From an uncultured Treponema sp. (GTDB taxonomy: Bacteria; Spirochaetota; Spirochaetia; Treponematales; Treponemataceae): a DNA stretch of 19,621 nucleotides. A program made the position numbers and the translations under genes. The notes under the pieces are model-generated. The model saw only the letters and a program-made list of their open reading frames with translations. It was not told the DNA's origin and did no database searches. Positions 1 through 7,936 of this stretch are shown in pieces (within the stretch, counting starts at the first letter, position 1; the number at the start of each line of letters is the position of its first letter). The DNA is taken from contig CALDID010000239.1 of NCBI GenBank assembly GCA_937901865.1, forward strand, positions 1-19,621, read 5' to 3'.

Positions 1-31
1 CCGATAATGACAATTATCGAACAGGTCTATT
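1..31 (+). repeat. Right end of dispersed palindromic element (partial copy, cut by window edge)
   Basis: These 31 bases are identical to 11869-11899, and 29 of them match the reverse complement of the left end of the copy at 13560-13718. They carry the inner hairpin CCGATAAT/ATTATCG and the terminal motif CGAACAGGTCTA. The rest of this copy lies upstream of the window. It is followed directly by a 23-bp tandem array, the same arrangement as beside the 13560-13718 copy. No coding capacity is seen. Confidence 0.8.
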
Positions 32-203
32 GCCAATGTACGCAACCGTATATTTACAATATACAACTTTGGCAATCGCCAATATACGACTTCGTCAATC
101 GTCAATGTACGAGTTTGTCAATCGCCAACATACGAGTTTGTCAATCGCCAATGTACGAGTTTGTCAATCGCCAACATACGAGTTCGTCAATCAGCGATAT
201 ACA
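27..203. repeat. 23-bp tandem repeat array, about 7.5 units
   Basis: Units sit at 27-49, 50-72, 73-95, 96-118, 119-141, 142-164 and 165-187, with a decaying unit from 188. Each good unit begins CAATCGCCAA and ends ACGAGTTTGT, with variation at a few positions. The first two units and the last are degenerate and the middle ones nearly identical, as expected for slippage or unequal exchange at the core. Because 23 is not a multiple of three, the frame rotates from unit to unit, so the short open frames across it are by-products. There are no spacers, so it is not CRISPR. Function unknown. Confidence 0.9.
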
Positions 204-246
204 AAAAAAATAATCACTGATTGAAGGAAAAATCAATCAGTGATTA
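203..246 (-). terminator. Rho-independent terminator of the minus-strand phosphatase operon
   Basis: A perfect 13-bp inverted repeat (TAATCACTGATTG at 211-223 and its complement at 234-246, 10-nt loop) is followed on the minus strand by eight T residues (A-run at 203-210). It lies 44 nt past the stop codon of the SpoIIE-type gene. The stem is AT-rich but long and the T-tract perfect, so termination of the leftward operon is the natural reading. Confidence 0.9.
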
Positions 247-289
247 TAAGGGGAGAAAATAGGGGGAGTTTTGAGGAGGAGAAAGGCGA

Positions 290-3200
290 TTACTGCCTTG
301 TGATACTTAGCATCGTCAAATCGTCAAGCTGTTCGTCTTCTCTCAAGAAAAGATACTCTACATAAATCGGATTTTCAAATGCCTCGTTTTTGCGCGAACA
401 ATAATAATCGTAGCGATTAAAATGCTTTGATAAGAACTCGTCGATTTTCTTATCGCAGCGCACGGTATCAACTTCCGTAACGTCGGGGCTTTTGTAGAAT
501 CGGAACACCTTTTCCACCGAGCAAAGCGCGATGATTATATCTTCGTTTGTGCCGTCGCAAGTCGAAAAATCGAACTCAAGCCGCTCATCGAGCAATGGAT
601 TGTGCTTTTTCTCGAGAATATATGTACTCTTCGACATAACCGCCTCGATAATCGCGTGAATACGGTCGTTTTCCATTTGCTCGTGGTCAACTTTTTCGGT
701 GTGGGCATACGGTGTGCCTTCGTCGCTTGTTTCTTCAACCTCAAGCTCGCTAAAGTCTGTATTTCTGTATTTTCGCGTTGACTCTTCGATACCGTCGGTG
801 TAGAGAAAGAGAACATCGTCTTTTTCAAGGTGGATTTTTTCGACCTTGAACTCCAGCTCTTGCATCAATACATCTCGCACGAATTGCGCCGACATATTGC
901 CAGCGGCAGGGTTAGGAAACATCTTTCTAATAATCATCTTTTTTTGCTTGCCGTCGTAAATGTGAATAATGTTGTCGCCAGCATTGCAGGTATACACGTC
1001 CCCTGAATCCATATTGATAAGACACATACAAATCGCCGCAAACTTTCCTTGCAAACCGAGCGAAGAGAGAAACTCATTTATCTGCAACACGCACTCGCCG
1101 ATTCTCGTTCCGTTTTTCTTGAAACTCCCCCCCTCGCAGTATTTTCGGAAGAACGTCGCCACAACCGTAACGATAAGAGCCGCAGGAACTCCGTGCCCCG
1201 AAGCGTCGCATTTTATGACGGTGAACCACTGTTTATCAAGCTCTCGATAGTCAAAATAATCTCCAGATACCAAGGACGCGCCCTCGTAATAGCCGAAGAA
1301 GTGCAGGTGATTGCTCTTAAACTCTGAAATCGACATCTTGCCCTTTCCGAGCGGTAAGAGCGGCAAAAATGCTTGCTGAACGACTTTTCCGTCCATCATA
1401 AGCTGCTCTTCTTCTGCCGCCTTTACCAGTCCGTGCGTCATCTCGTTTATCTTTTCGCCGAGCGAAGCTATTTCGTCGTTTGTCTTTACTAGAATATCTT
1501 TGCCTGCAAGTTTCATCTTGTCTTTTGTGCTTGAAATCATAGCAACGTGCTTTTCGAGCTTTTTGACAGGATTAACGATAACAGAAGCAACGATAAGCGC
1601 ACCAACTCCGCCGATTATCACTGCGATAAGAGTGATTGAAAGTGCCGTAAAGATGACGGTTCGCCGTGCGGCTGCCACCGATTTTATGAGCGACGTTGTA
1701 TCTACCGTAACATAGATGATGCCGCGGATATAATTCTGCTCGCTTCCCTGCCGATAGAGTACGGGTTTATAGAAAATATAAATATTCTCGTTCGGGTCAA
1801 TATGCTCATCGTCATACGTTGGATAAGACCCCGTTGTATTGCTCGAAATATCAGAAAGCATTTGATTCAATCGGGAAGTGAGCTGCATAGTAATCGTAGA
1901 AAGCTCTTCAAGCCGTTTTTCGCTTTCTACATCGTCTTTTAACGCAAGCTCTGCCCCCTCTGCGTTCAGCTGTGCAATGCTGTCTGCAATCGCGCCCGCT
2001 TGTTCCGTTACGATTGAGTTAAGTTCGACGAAATCAAGCGAAATCTTTTCCATAATCTCATCAGTAAATCGAGATACGCCATATTGCAATTCAGAATCGA
2101 TTTTGTCCGCAATATTTTCATCGTTCGTCGCCCACACATAATCAAGGTTCGTGTTGCCGCTCCCCGACGGAATACCCGAAATCGTCGCATACATTGCCTC
2201 AGGCAAAGCCGATGTTTGCGCAGGCAGATTTGACAGCTCCAAAATATTTTCCAGCGGTAAATACGCCTTTACGCCGCTAGAAAGACTTTCGAGAAGAACA
2301 TTAACGCGCTCTTCAAGTCCGCTTGCAAGGGTTTTTTCTTGTATGCTGTTCGTGAAAACTCCGAGCGGTATCGAAACCAACGATACAACCATCATAACAA
2401 GAATGACTGTAAACAAAACGAGCTTTAATCTAAGACCGAATTGCTTATTTGTGCTGATAATCTTTTTTTTCTTAATCATATTTTTCCCCTCTTCAATCGC
2501 TACAATATCATTGCGGATAAACAGCAACTCTTCAACCGTTCTCGTCATTCCCTTTATTGCGCCCACCGCTGAACAAAAGGCGAGTATCATCACAAGGCAA
2601 AGAAGCACAAGCGGCATATCGATAATAAAGCGTGCCTTTGTTTCGTACGGTATCCATATCGGGTGATAATCATATTCGTGCGAAAACTTTATCGTGCCGT
2701 TCTGTTCGACGTGGAAAACATCGCCTGTGAAATATACGCCGCGCTGTGTGTGCAGCAAGCCTACTTTATAATCGCCTTCGTCTAAGTCGTGGGTCTTTAT
2801 GCCAGAAATACGGTTGTCGCTGTTTACTTCATAATCGCCGTTTGCAAGATAAAGCACTTTGTCGTATGGTGCATTGCCGTCGCGGTCAAGATATACTTCG
2901 CTAATCGTGCCGCGATAGGTGAAATCAGTGCCGAAAATAGACATAGAAATCTCGTGAAGCTCGCTTTCGTTTACGTCTACTGCGGTAACTGTTGTTTCTG
3001 CGACGTATTTGTTAAGCGAAACAAAGACATTCGCCGCTTGTCCAATATTGCCCACTTGGTCTATTGCCGCGACTGAAAAGATATAAACACCATTCTTTAA
3101 GTTATTATAGCTGCTTTGCCTCTTGTTGCCCATCAGCGTTCTAGGCGGTTTTGCACTTTTGAGTTTGCCGCTCAATTTTTTCAGCACAGATGAGAGCGTT

Positions 3201-4885
3201 TTTGTTTCTGGCTCTGTTGCCACATATTGCAAGCTCCACGAATAGCCTGCTACATCGGTATCTTGCGGATTTTGTTTCCAGCTTATCGAGAATGTATTTG
3301 AAGAGATAAATCCGTCTGCGTCTTTATTCGGCTCACTGATAATCGGCTTTAGAGGCGGTGTCGTGTCGCGATAATAGGCAAGAGTAGCCACGTCTGACCA
3401 GTTGCCAGCATAATCTTCACAGCGTGCTTTGAAATACCACAGCCCGTCATCACTTGCCGATGCTTTCATTGTGTTGTCTTTCGTCTTATCTTTTCGCACC
3501 TTTGGAACATCTGCATCTCTGTCTTGCGTAAAAATCCACGAATAGCCTGCGATACCTGAAGAATCATCACCTGCAATAATTTGTGCGCTCACTTTTTTTG
3601 CAGTAGACCGCTTTCCGAGTGTATATGAAATCGGTTTTAGGGAAGGGCGGGGGACGGAATGGTCTTTTTCAAGGATATATACATTGCTTTTCCCCTTTGT
3701 CTTTGCGTCTTGCTGCCACACAAAAGAGAGAGTGTTGCCCACTTGCACAGGATAGGCAAAACTTGAAGGTGTGTTGCTTCGAGAGATGACAGAACCGTCT
3801 AGCTCGCCTGCAAAAAACTCGCCGAAAAAGACGCTATCAAATCCTCTGCGGTTGTCGAACCAAAGTATAGCAAGAGCTTCGCCGTCGGAAGAAAAAAGAA
3901 TAGGGCGGTGCGCACTTCCGCTTGTGGTTAGTTCTTGAATGGTGGAATGTACAAAGTTTTCTCCGTCGAACTCGGAAAACCAAATATGCGGCTGGTCGGA
4001 AGTGGAATAAGAGCGTTCCCATGCGATATAAGTTGTGCCATTGTGTGTAAAGACAAAGGGGCGTTGATTGTTGTAATAATCGTATCGGGAGCTTTCTTTT
4101 TCGTAGATAAAAGAGTTTTTGTCAGTAATGAGCTGCGCTTCTTCCCAGCTGTCAGAGTCTGCGTTATATTGCGTTTTGTACAGCTGATAGACGAGGCGAG
4201 AGCCGTTGTTGTATTGTGCTTGAAAGATAACTTTGTCGTCTGCGAACAGTACAGGCAAAAAAGGGTTCATTGTGCTTTCGGCGGGCTTAAAAGAATCAAA
4301 ATCGCTCCACGCCTCTCCGTCAGGCGAAGAGGAATAAAGCATAGAAAAAGAATTTTCTTGTCCTTGTGAAGAAAACAGAGTAAAGCCATTTTCGCCGTTT
4401 TTATAGATACGAGGAGCTAAGAGCGGATTTTCTATTGCAGGCAATGCCTTTTCAGAAAAGATAACTTCGCCGCCTTGCAAGACAGAAGCCATATCTGTTC
4501 TAAACACAGAAAGCGTGCCGATTCCTGTGATAACAGCGACGCAGACAATTCCGTCATCGTTATATGCTGTTGCATATTGGTCGGGCACAGAGCCTACATA
4601 CGAATACGGGCCTGCAAATCTCGGTATATCGCGCCACGTTTTGCCGTCGGTCGTTAGTTTTGCCGAAATGTAAAGTTGACTTTTCTTTTCTTCAATCTCT
4701 TCAAAAAAGAGCAGAGAATAATTCTTTCCGCCTGCACTTGCAGAAATTGAAGAGGGGAAACGGCTATCAACGCTTGTGAATTGGCTTGGATATTCCCAAA
4801 ATCTTTCTTCTCCGATAGTATTTGTGAGAGAAAGCGCAAAGAGAAGCGTAATAAAAACATATTTGAAAAAATTAAAGTAGTGCAT
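290..4885 (-). CDS. Large membrane sensor with HAMP and SpoIIE/PP2C serine phosphatase domain
   Basis: A 1531-aa protein if started at the ATG at 4885. This start is preferred over 4933 because it gives a clean signal peptide (MHYFNFFKYVFITLLFALSL) and has AGAGGG just upstream. Domains in order: an exported N-terminal part of about 730 residues with Asp-box-like turns (TTDGKTW at 78, SSPDGEAW at 186), suggesting a beta-propeller; Ig/Fn3-like segments; a membrane helix near 757; a second near 822; an extracytoplasmic sensor of about 240 residues; a third helix near 1080-1104; HAMP; and PP2C. Metal-binding motifs are intact: SGDYFDY near 1206, CDASGHG near 1226, CNAGDN, LYTDGIEES near 1362 and the closing DDLTML near 1521. 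The family dephosphorylates anti-anti-sigma (STAS) proteins, which is the inferred output. About 100 extra residues lie between TDG and DDLT. The start overlaps the upstream gene by 14 nt, so translational coupling is likely. Confidence 0.9.
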   Translation of the reverse strand: MHYFNFFKYVFITLLFALSLTNTIGEERFWEYPSQFTSVDSRFPSSISASAGGKNYSLLFFEEIEEKKSQLYISAKLTTDGKTWRDIPRFAGPYSYVGSVPDQYATAYNDDGIVCVAVITGIGTLSVFRTDMASVLQGGEVIFSEKALPAIENPLLAPRIYKNGENGFTLFSSQGQENSFSMLYSSSPDGEAWSDFDSFKPAESTMNPFLPVLFADDKVIFQAQYNNGSRLVYQLYKTQYNADSDSWEEAQLITDKNSFIYEKESSRYDYYNNQRPFVFTHNGTTYIAWERSYSTSDQPHIWFSEFDGENFVHSTIQELTTSGSAHRPILFSSDGEALAILWFDNRRGFDSVFFGEFFAGELDGSVISRSNTPSSFAYPVQVGNTLSFVWQQDAKTKGKSNVYILEKDHSVPRPSLKPISYTLGKRSTAKKVSAQIIAGDDSSGIAGYSWIFTQDRDADVPKVRKDKTKDNTMKASASDDGLWYFKARCEDYAGNWSDVATLAYYRDTTPPLKPIISEPNKDADGFISSNTFSISWKQNPQDTDVAGYSWSLQYVATEPETKTLSSVLKKLSGKLKSAKPPRTLMGNKRQSSYNNLKNGVYIFSVAAIDQVGNIGQAANVFVSLNKYVAETTVTAVDVNESELHEISMSIFGTDFTYRGTISEVYLDRDGNAPYDKVLYLANGDYEVNSDNRISGIKTHDLDEGDYKVGLLHTQRGVYFTGDVFHVEQNGTIKFSHEYDYHPIWIPYETKARFIIDMPLVLLCLVMILAFCSAVGAIKGMTRTVEELLFIRNDIVAIEEGKNMIKKKKIISTNKQFGLRLKLVLFTVILVMMVVSLVSIPLGVFTNSIQEKTLASGLEERVNVLLESLSSGVKAYLPLENILELSNLPAQTSALPEAMYATISGIPSGSGNTNLDYVWATNDENIADKIDSELQYGVSRFTDEIMEKISLDFVELNSIVTEQAGAIADSIAQLNAEGAELALKDDVESEKRLEELSTITMQLTSRLNQMLSDISSNTTGSYPTYDDEHIDPNENIYIFYKPVLYRQGSEQNYIRGIIYVTVDTTSLIKSVAAARRTVIFTALSITLIAVIIGGVGALIVASVIVNPVKKLEKHVAMISSTKDKMKLAGKDILVKTNDEIASLGEKINEMTHGLVKAAEEEQLMMDGKVVQQAFLPLLPLGKGKMSISEFKSNHLHFFGYYEGASLVSGDYFDYRELDKQWFTVIKCDASGHGVPAALIVTVVATFFRKYCEGGSFKKNGTRIGECVLQINEFLSSLGLQGKFAAICMCLINMDSGDVYTCNAGDNIIHIYDGKQKKMIIRKMFPNPAAGNMSAQFVRDVLMQELEFKVEKIHLEKDDVLFLYTDGIEESTRKYRNTDFSELEVEETSDEGTPYAHTEKVDHEQMENDRIHAIIEAVMSKSTYILEKKHNPLLDERLEFDFSTCDGTNEDIIIALCSVEKVFRFYKSPDVTEVDTVRCDKKIDEFLSKHFNRYDYYCSRKNEAFENPIYVEYLFLREDEQLDDLTMLSITRQ

Positions 4886-7820
4886 TGACCCTCTTTTGCA
4901 AATCCAAAATCTTCTTTGAGTTTTTGTTAGCATTCTTTTTTAGTAATTGTTCAACAAGGGCTTTTGCTGTGATTACATTGTTTTTCTGCAATGCTTGCAC
5001 AGCTTTTTGATACTTTGCTTCGTCTTCGCCAGACAAAACAAGAGTTGCATTTCCGCCGACTTTAGTTTGCACGCTATCGATTAACGCCGTTGTAGCCTCG
5101 CTGTCTGCATTTATTGCATTTGCTTGATTCAACAGATTTAACGCATTTCGCAATTTTGCCTCGTCGCCGCCTGCGCTGTCAATCATAGCTTTTGCTTGTG
5201 CTGTAAGGTTTGCCGCTCTCTGCTGTTCGCTCTTGTTTACAGGTTTTTGCCTAATGCCGATTTCTATTTCAACATCATAAATGAGCTGCTTTAATCCCTT
5301 GTAGTTCGGGTTTATTTCGTAGAGGTCGAGTAAATCTGCATAAGCCTGCTGTCGTGTGTCTTTTTGCTTAATCTGCGCTTTTGCAGTGTCCACTTTGAGC
5401 GCAAAGAGTTTATCGAATTCTGCAGGGTCTGAAATCTGTGCAATCTTTAATGTCAAAACGCTTGCTTCTCGGTTAAGCGGATAAACAAGCTGTAGTTCGT
5501 GCAGTTTCTGCAATGCCTTTTCAAAATATTGCAAAGCCTTATCTTTTTTGCCTTTTTTCAGCTGCTTTTCTCCTGCGTCAAAGTGCTTCTTTGCAATGTT
5601 GAGTATCTGCGACATCTCTGGATAGAGCGGAGCTGAAACCTTTAACTCTCGTCCGTTCTTGAGTTCAAGCGCATTGTTTACCAAAGAAAGCATACTGCTT
5701 ATTTCGGGGTGTTCTTCTACGTTCGTTATTGCCCAACGGTCTTTTGCGCGAATTAAAAGCCCTTCTGCTGTTTCAAACTCGCCATTGAAATATTCTTTTC
5801 GAGCTTGCGTGATAAGTTGACGCACTTCTTTGACGATAAGCGCATTTTCTGCTTTTGCAATCTCTTGCGCCAACTGTGCCAACAGCTCATCGCTCCGCTT
5901 TCTCAGCTCTGCGTCTTCTTGATAAAACAGCGATTCGTTAAACTTCGTTCTTGAGCGAGTAAGAGAGTTTCGCGCCGCTTCAAAGTCGTTTTTTGCCACT
6001 GCGTCTAATGCTTGCTGATACCGTCTTTCTGCGTCGTCTTTTGCTTTTTGCGCTAAGACCACATTATTTTTTGCTGTTTTGATATGCGCGGTACATTCTC
6101 CTAAGAGGCGATTTAGTGTTTCAATATTTTGCTCTAAAGAGAGTTTATAAGGCGAAATAGTTGTTTCATAATCCTTGTCTTTGCTTAAAATCGCAATTTC
6201 GCTTTCAAGAACTTTGATGTCTGCTTTTATCTGCGTTTGCGTTTCCTCGAACTTTACGACAGATTCTTTTGAGTAGTGTAAATCGTCGTCTGTTTTGCCT
6301 AACAGCGTAAGAGCTTCATCATTTTTCTTTTCGTCATCGCCTGTTATCAAAGAGCCAGCTACTCCGAAATAATTGCCGAGCTTTTGCCACAGATTTACTG
6401 TCGATACGGCATATCGCTCCAAAACAGCCTTTGAAAGTGTATCGTGATAGGGCAAGGCGTTTTTCCAATCAAGTCCGCACTTTTCTTCTTTTAAGTCTTC
6501 AAGATACGGAGCATCGTCTGCGAACTGGTCGCGATATTGCTTATAGACTTCAAGAGAATCAAGCATCTTATCAACGGTATATCTTTTATACGCTCTCTCG
6601 TCTTCCATCGCTCTCGATGTGTCAGAAAGTTTGTCGATAACAATATCTTCTTCTTCAAAAGAGCGATTGACCGCCGCTAAACCTTCACACCTTGTAGCCC
6701 ATTTTGCCATTGCTGAAAATGAGAGTGAATAGTTTTCGTTTGCTTCTAGGAATGTACCGCCGTTTTTTGTCTTTAGACTTGAGTGCAAATTATTCGTCAT
6801 AAGAGAGAGAAGCGCAAATGAGTTGACTTCTTTGCTTTTTGCCTTTATTTCGTCGTAAGAAGTTGCGTTTTCACTCGTCATAGCTTCGCTGTTTTTCAGC
6901 GTTGCCGAATATGCCGCCATATCCATCGACAAGACGAGTTTGCTCCATTGCTCTTCCATAACGCCGAGCATTCCTGAATCTGCAATTCCTTCCGTTCCGT
7001 TTGTCAATCGTTCAGTAAAAGCAATATACGCCGCATCTTCCAGTTCTGGAAAATCCACGATATAAGAAGCATAACAATCTTGAATCTTTTTGCCTTCGTT
7101 CAGAACGGCATTATGAATCTTTGCTACTTTGTTAAATGCCGCATCAACCGCAGAAAAAGCCTTTTCGCTCTTTTTGTAATCGCCTTCTTTAAGTGCGGCA
7201 ATATATTTTTCGTATGCTGAAAGCAAATCGCTTTGCGCAGAATCATAAAGTGCATTATCGTCAGCAATCGCAGTAAGAATATCCCCCATCTTTGCCGCTA
7301 TGTCTTTGTTGCTTGTGTTCGAGAAAAATTCTTTTTGATAAATGGCGTATCCGTTTTTATATACGTCTGCCGCTTCGCTGTATTTTCCTTCTGCCATTAA
7401 AGCGCGTGCTTCTCGCTGCATACGGGCGTATTGCGAACGGAAATAGGAAAATTGAGCCGCCTTCTTAGCTTCTATAACGAAATCTCTTTCTGCTTTTCCA
7501 GGATTTCTTTCCATATTTTCAAGCTCTCCAATCATATCGAGCTTTTTCTTATCGTCTTCAGGCTCATCAAGCAAAACGCGAATAAAATCATCTGCTTTTT
7601 TGCTGTAGCGTGCGCGCGCTGCAAAAATATCTTGCACTCTTTTTTCTGCTTGGTCAAAGTTCTTTGGGTTTTCTGTCATATAGACGGTGATGAGTTTGAG
7701 AGCTTGATTGTATTCTCGTTTTTCTATGAGTGAATCGATTTGTTTAAGTGCATCGTCTGCAAAAAAAGGCAATAAAGAGAGCAATGAAACTGCAATGAGA
7801 ATTGTTTTTTTTAAGTTCAT
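4872..7820 (-). CDS. Exported TPR/coiled-coil protein (unrecognised family)
   Basis: 982 aa. The N-terminus MNLKKTILIAVSLLSLLPFFADD is a typical Sec signal peptide without a lipobox, so the mature protein should be periplasmic or surface-associated. It is almost all alpha-helical, with TPR-like pairs near 30-50 (REYNQALKLITVYMTENP), 145-165 (GKYSEAADVYKNGYAIYQ), around 680 (GEFETAEGLLIRAKDRW) and around 745 (GKKDKALQYFEKAL), and a charged coiled-coil stretch at about 524-611. GGAG stands 10 nt before the ATG. It is the first gene of the operon and runs into the sensor phosphatase with a 14-nt overlap, so it probably supplies a periplasmic scaffold or ligand-sensing partner for that sensor; this is inference from context. 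I cannot assign a biochemical function. From memory, T. pallidum has a comparable neighbourhood around TP0854-TP0856, which I could not verify. Confidence 0.88.
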   Translation of the reverse strand: MNLKKTILIAVSLLSLLPFFADDALKQIDSLIEKREYNQALKLITVYMTENPKNFDQAEKRVQDIFAARARYSKKADDFIRVLLDEPEDDKKKLDMIGELENMERNPGKAERDFVIEAKKAAQFSYFRSQYARMQREARALMAEGKYSEAADVYKNGYAIYQKEFFSNTSNKDIAAKMGDILTAIADDNALYDSAQSDLLSAYEKYIAALKEGDYKKSEKAFSAVDAAFNKVAKIHNAVLNEGKKIQDCYASYIVDFPELEDAAYIAFTERLTNGTEGIADSGMLGVMEEQWSKLVLSMDMAAYSATLKNSEAMTSENATSYDEIKAKSKEVNSFALLSLMTNNLHSSLKTKNGGTFLEANENYSLSFSAMAKWATRCEGLAAVNRSFEEEDIVIDKLSDTSRAMEDERAYKRYTVDKMLDSLEVYKQYRDQFADDAPYLEDLKEEKCGLDWKNALPYHDTLSKAVLERYAVSTVNLWQKLGNYFGVAGSLITGDDEKKNDEALTLLGKTDDDLHYSKESVVKFEETQTQIKADIKVLESEIAILSKDKDYETTISPYKLSLEQNIETLNRLLGECTAHIKTAKNNVVLAQKAKDDAERRYQQALDAVAKNDFEAARNSLTRSRTKFNESLFYQEDAELRKRSDELLAQLAQEIAKAENALIVKEVRQLITQARKEYFNGEFETAEGLLIRAKDRWAITNVEEHPEISSMLSLVNNALELKNGRELKVSAPLYPEMSQILNIAKKHFDAGEKQLKKGKKDKALQYFEKALQKLHELQLVYPLNREASVLTLKIAQISDPAEFDKLFALKVDTAKAQIKQKDTRQQAYADLLDLYEINPNYKGLKQLIYDVEIEIGIRQKPVNKSEQQRAANLTAQAKAMIDSAGGDEAKLRNALNLLNQANAINADSEATTALIDSVQTKVGGNATLVLSGEDEAKYQKAVQALQKNNVITAKALVEQLLKKNANKNSKKILDLQKRVNALL

Positions 7821-7897
7821 GCTCTCTCTTCTCCTTTATTTCTTATATTATCGGCACAGGCATAGCTTGTTTTGTAATGGTATAGCCTGATTTCTAG

Positions 7898-7927
7898 TTG
7901 ACACACAAAAATTTGCGGCGTTATAAT
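7898..7927 (+). promoter_or_regulatory. Near-consensus sigma-70 promoter, almost leaderless
   Basis: TTGACA at 7898-7903, an 18-bp spacer, and TATAAT at 7922-7927. The expected transcription start is about 7934, only a few bases before the ATG at 7937, and no Shine-Dalgarno sequence is present. The in-frame TTG at 7898 is part of the -35 box and cannot be the start codon if this promoter is used. Confidence 0.82.
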
Positions 7928-7936
7928 TATAGTAAG

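Noticed and set aside
27..203. Possible CRISPR array
   Set aside because: The units follow one another without spacers, the repeats are degenerate, and no cas genes are in the window.
7..224. Two overlapping open frames coding for internally repeated short peptides
   Set aside because: They only read through the 23-bp array, where the frame rotates with each unit. No ribosome binding site or promoter is seen, and nothing resembles a known protein.
2151..2666. 171-aa open frame on the plus strand inside the phosphatase gene
   Set aside because: It is antisense to the membrane and sensor part of the phosphatase. Its hydrophobic look comes from the complementary strand of membrane-helix codons.
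7821..7897. Promoter for the TPR/phosphatase operon on the minus strand
   Set aside because: TAATAT- and TATACC-like boxes occur, but none has an acceptable -35 at the right distance, so no site is called.
7898..7936. TTG start adding 13 residues to the FadL-like protein
   Set aside because: This stretch is the promoter itself (-35 at 7898, -10 at 7922), and the ATG at 7937 begins a normal signal peptide.
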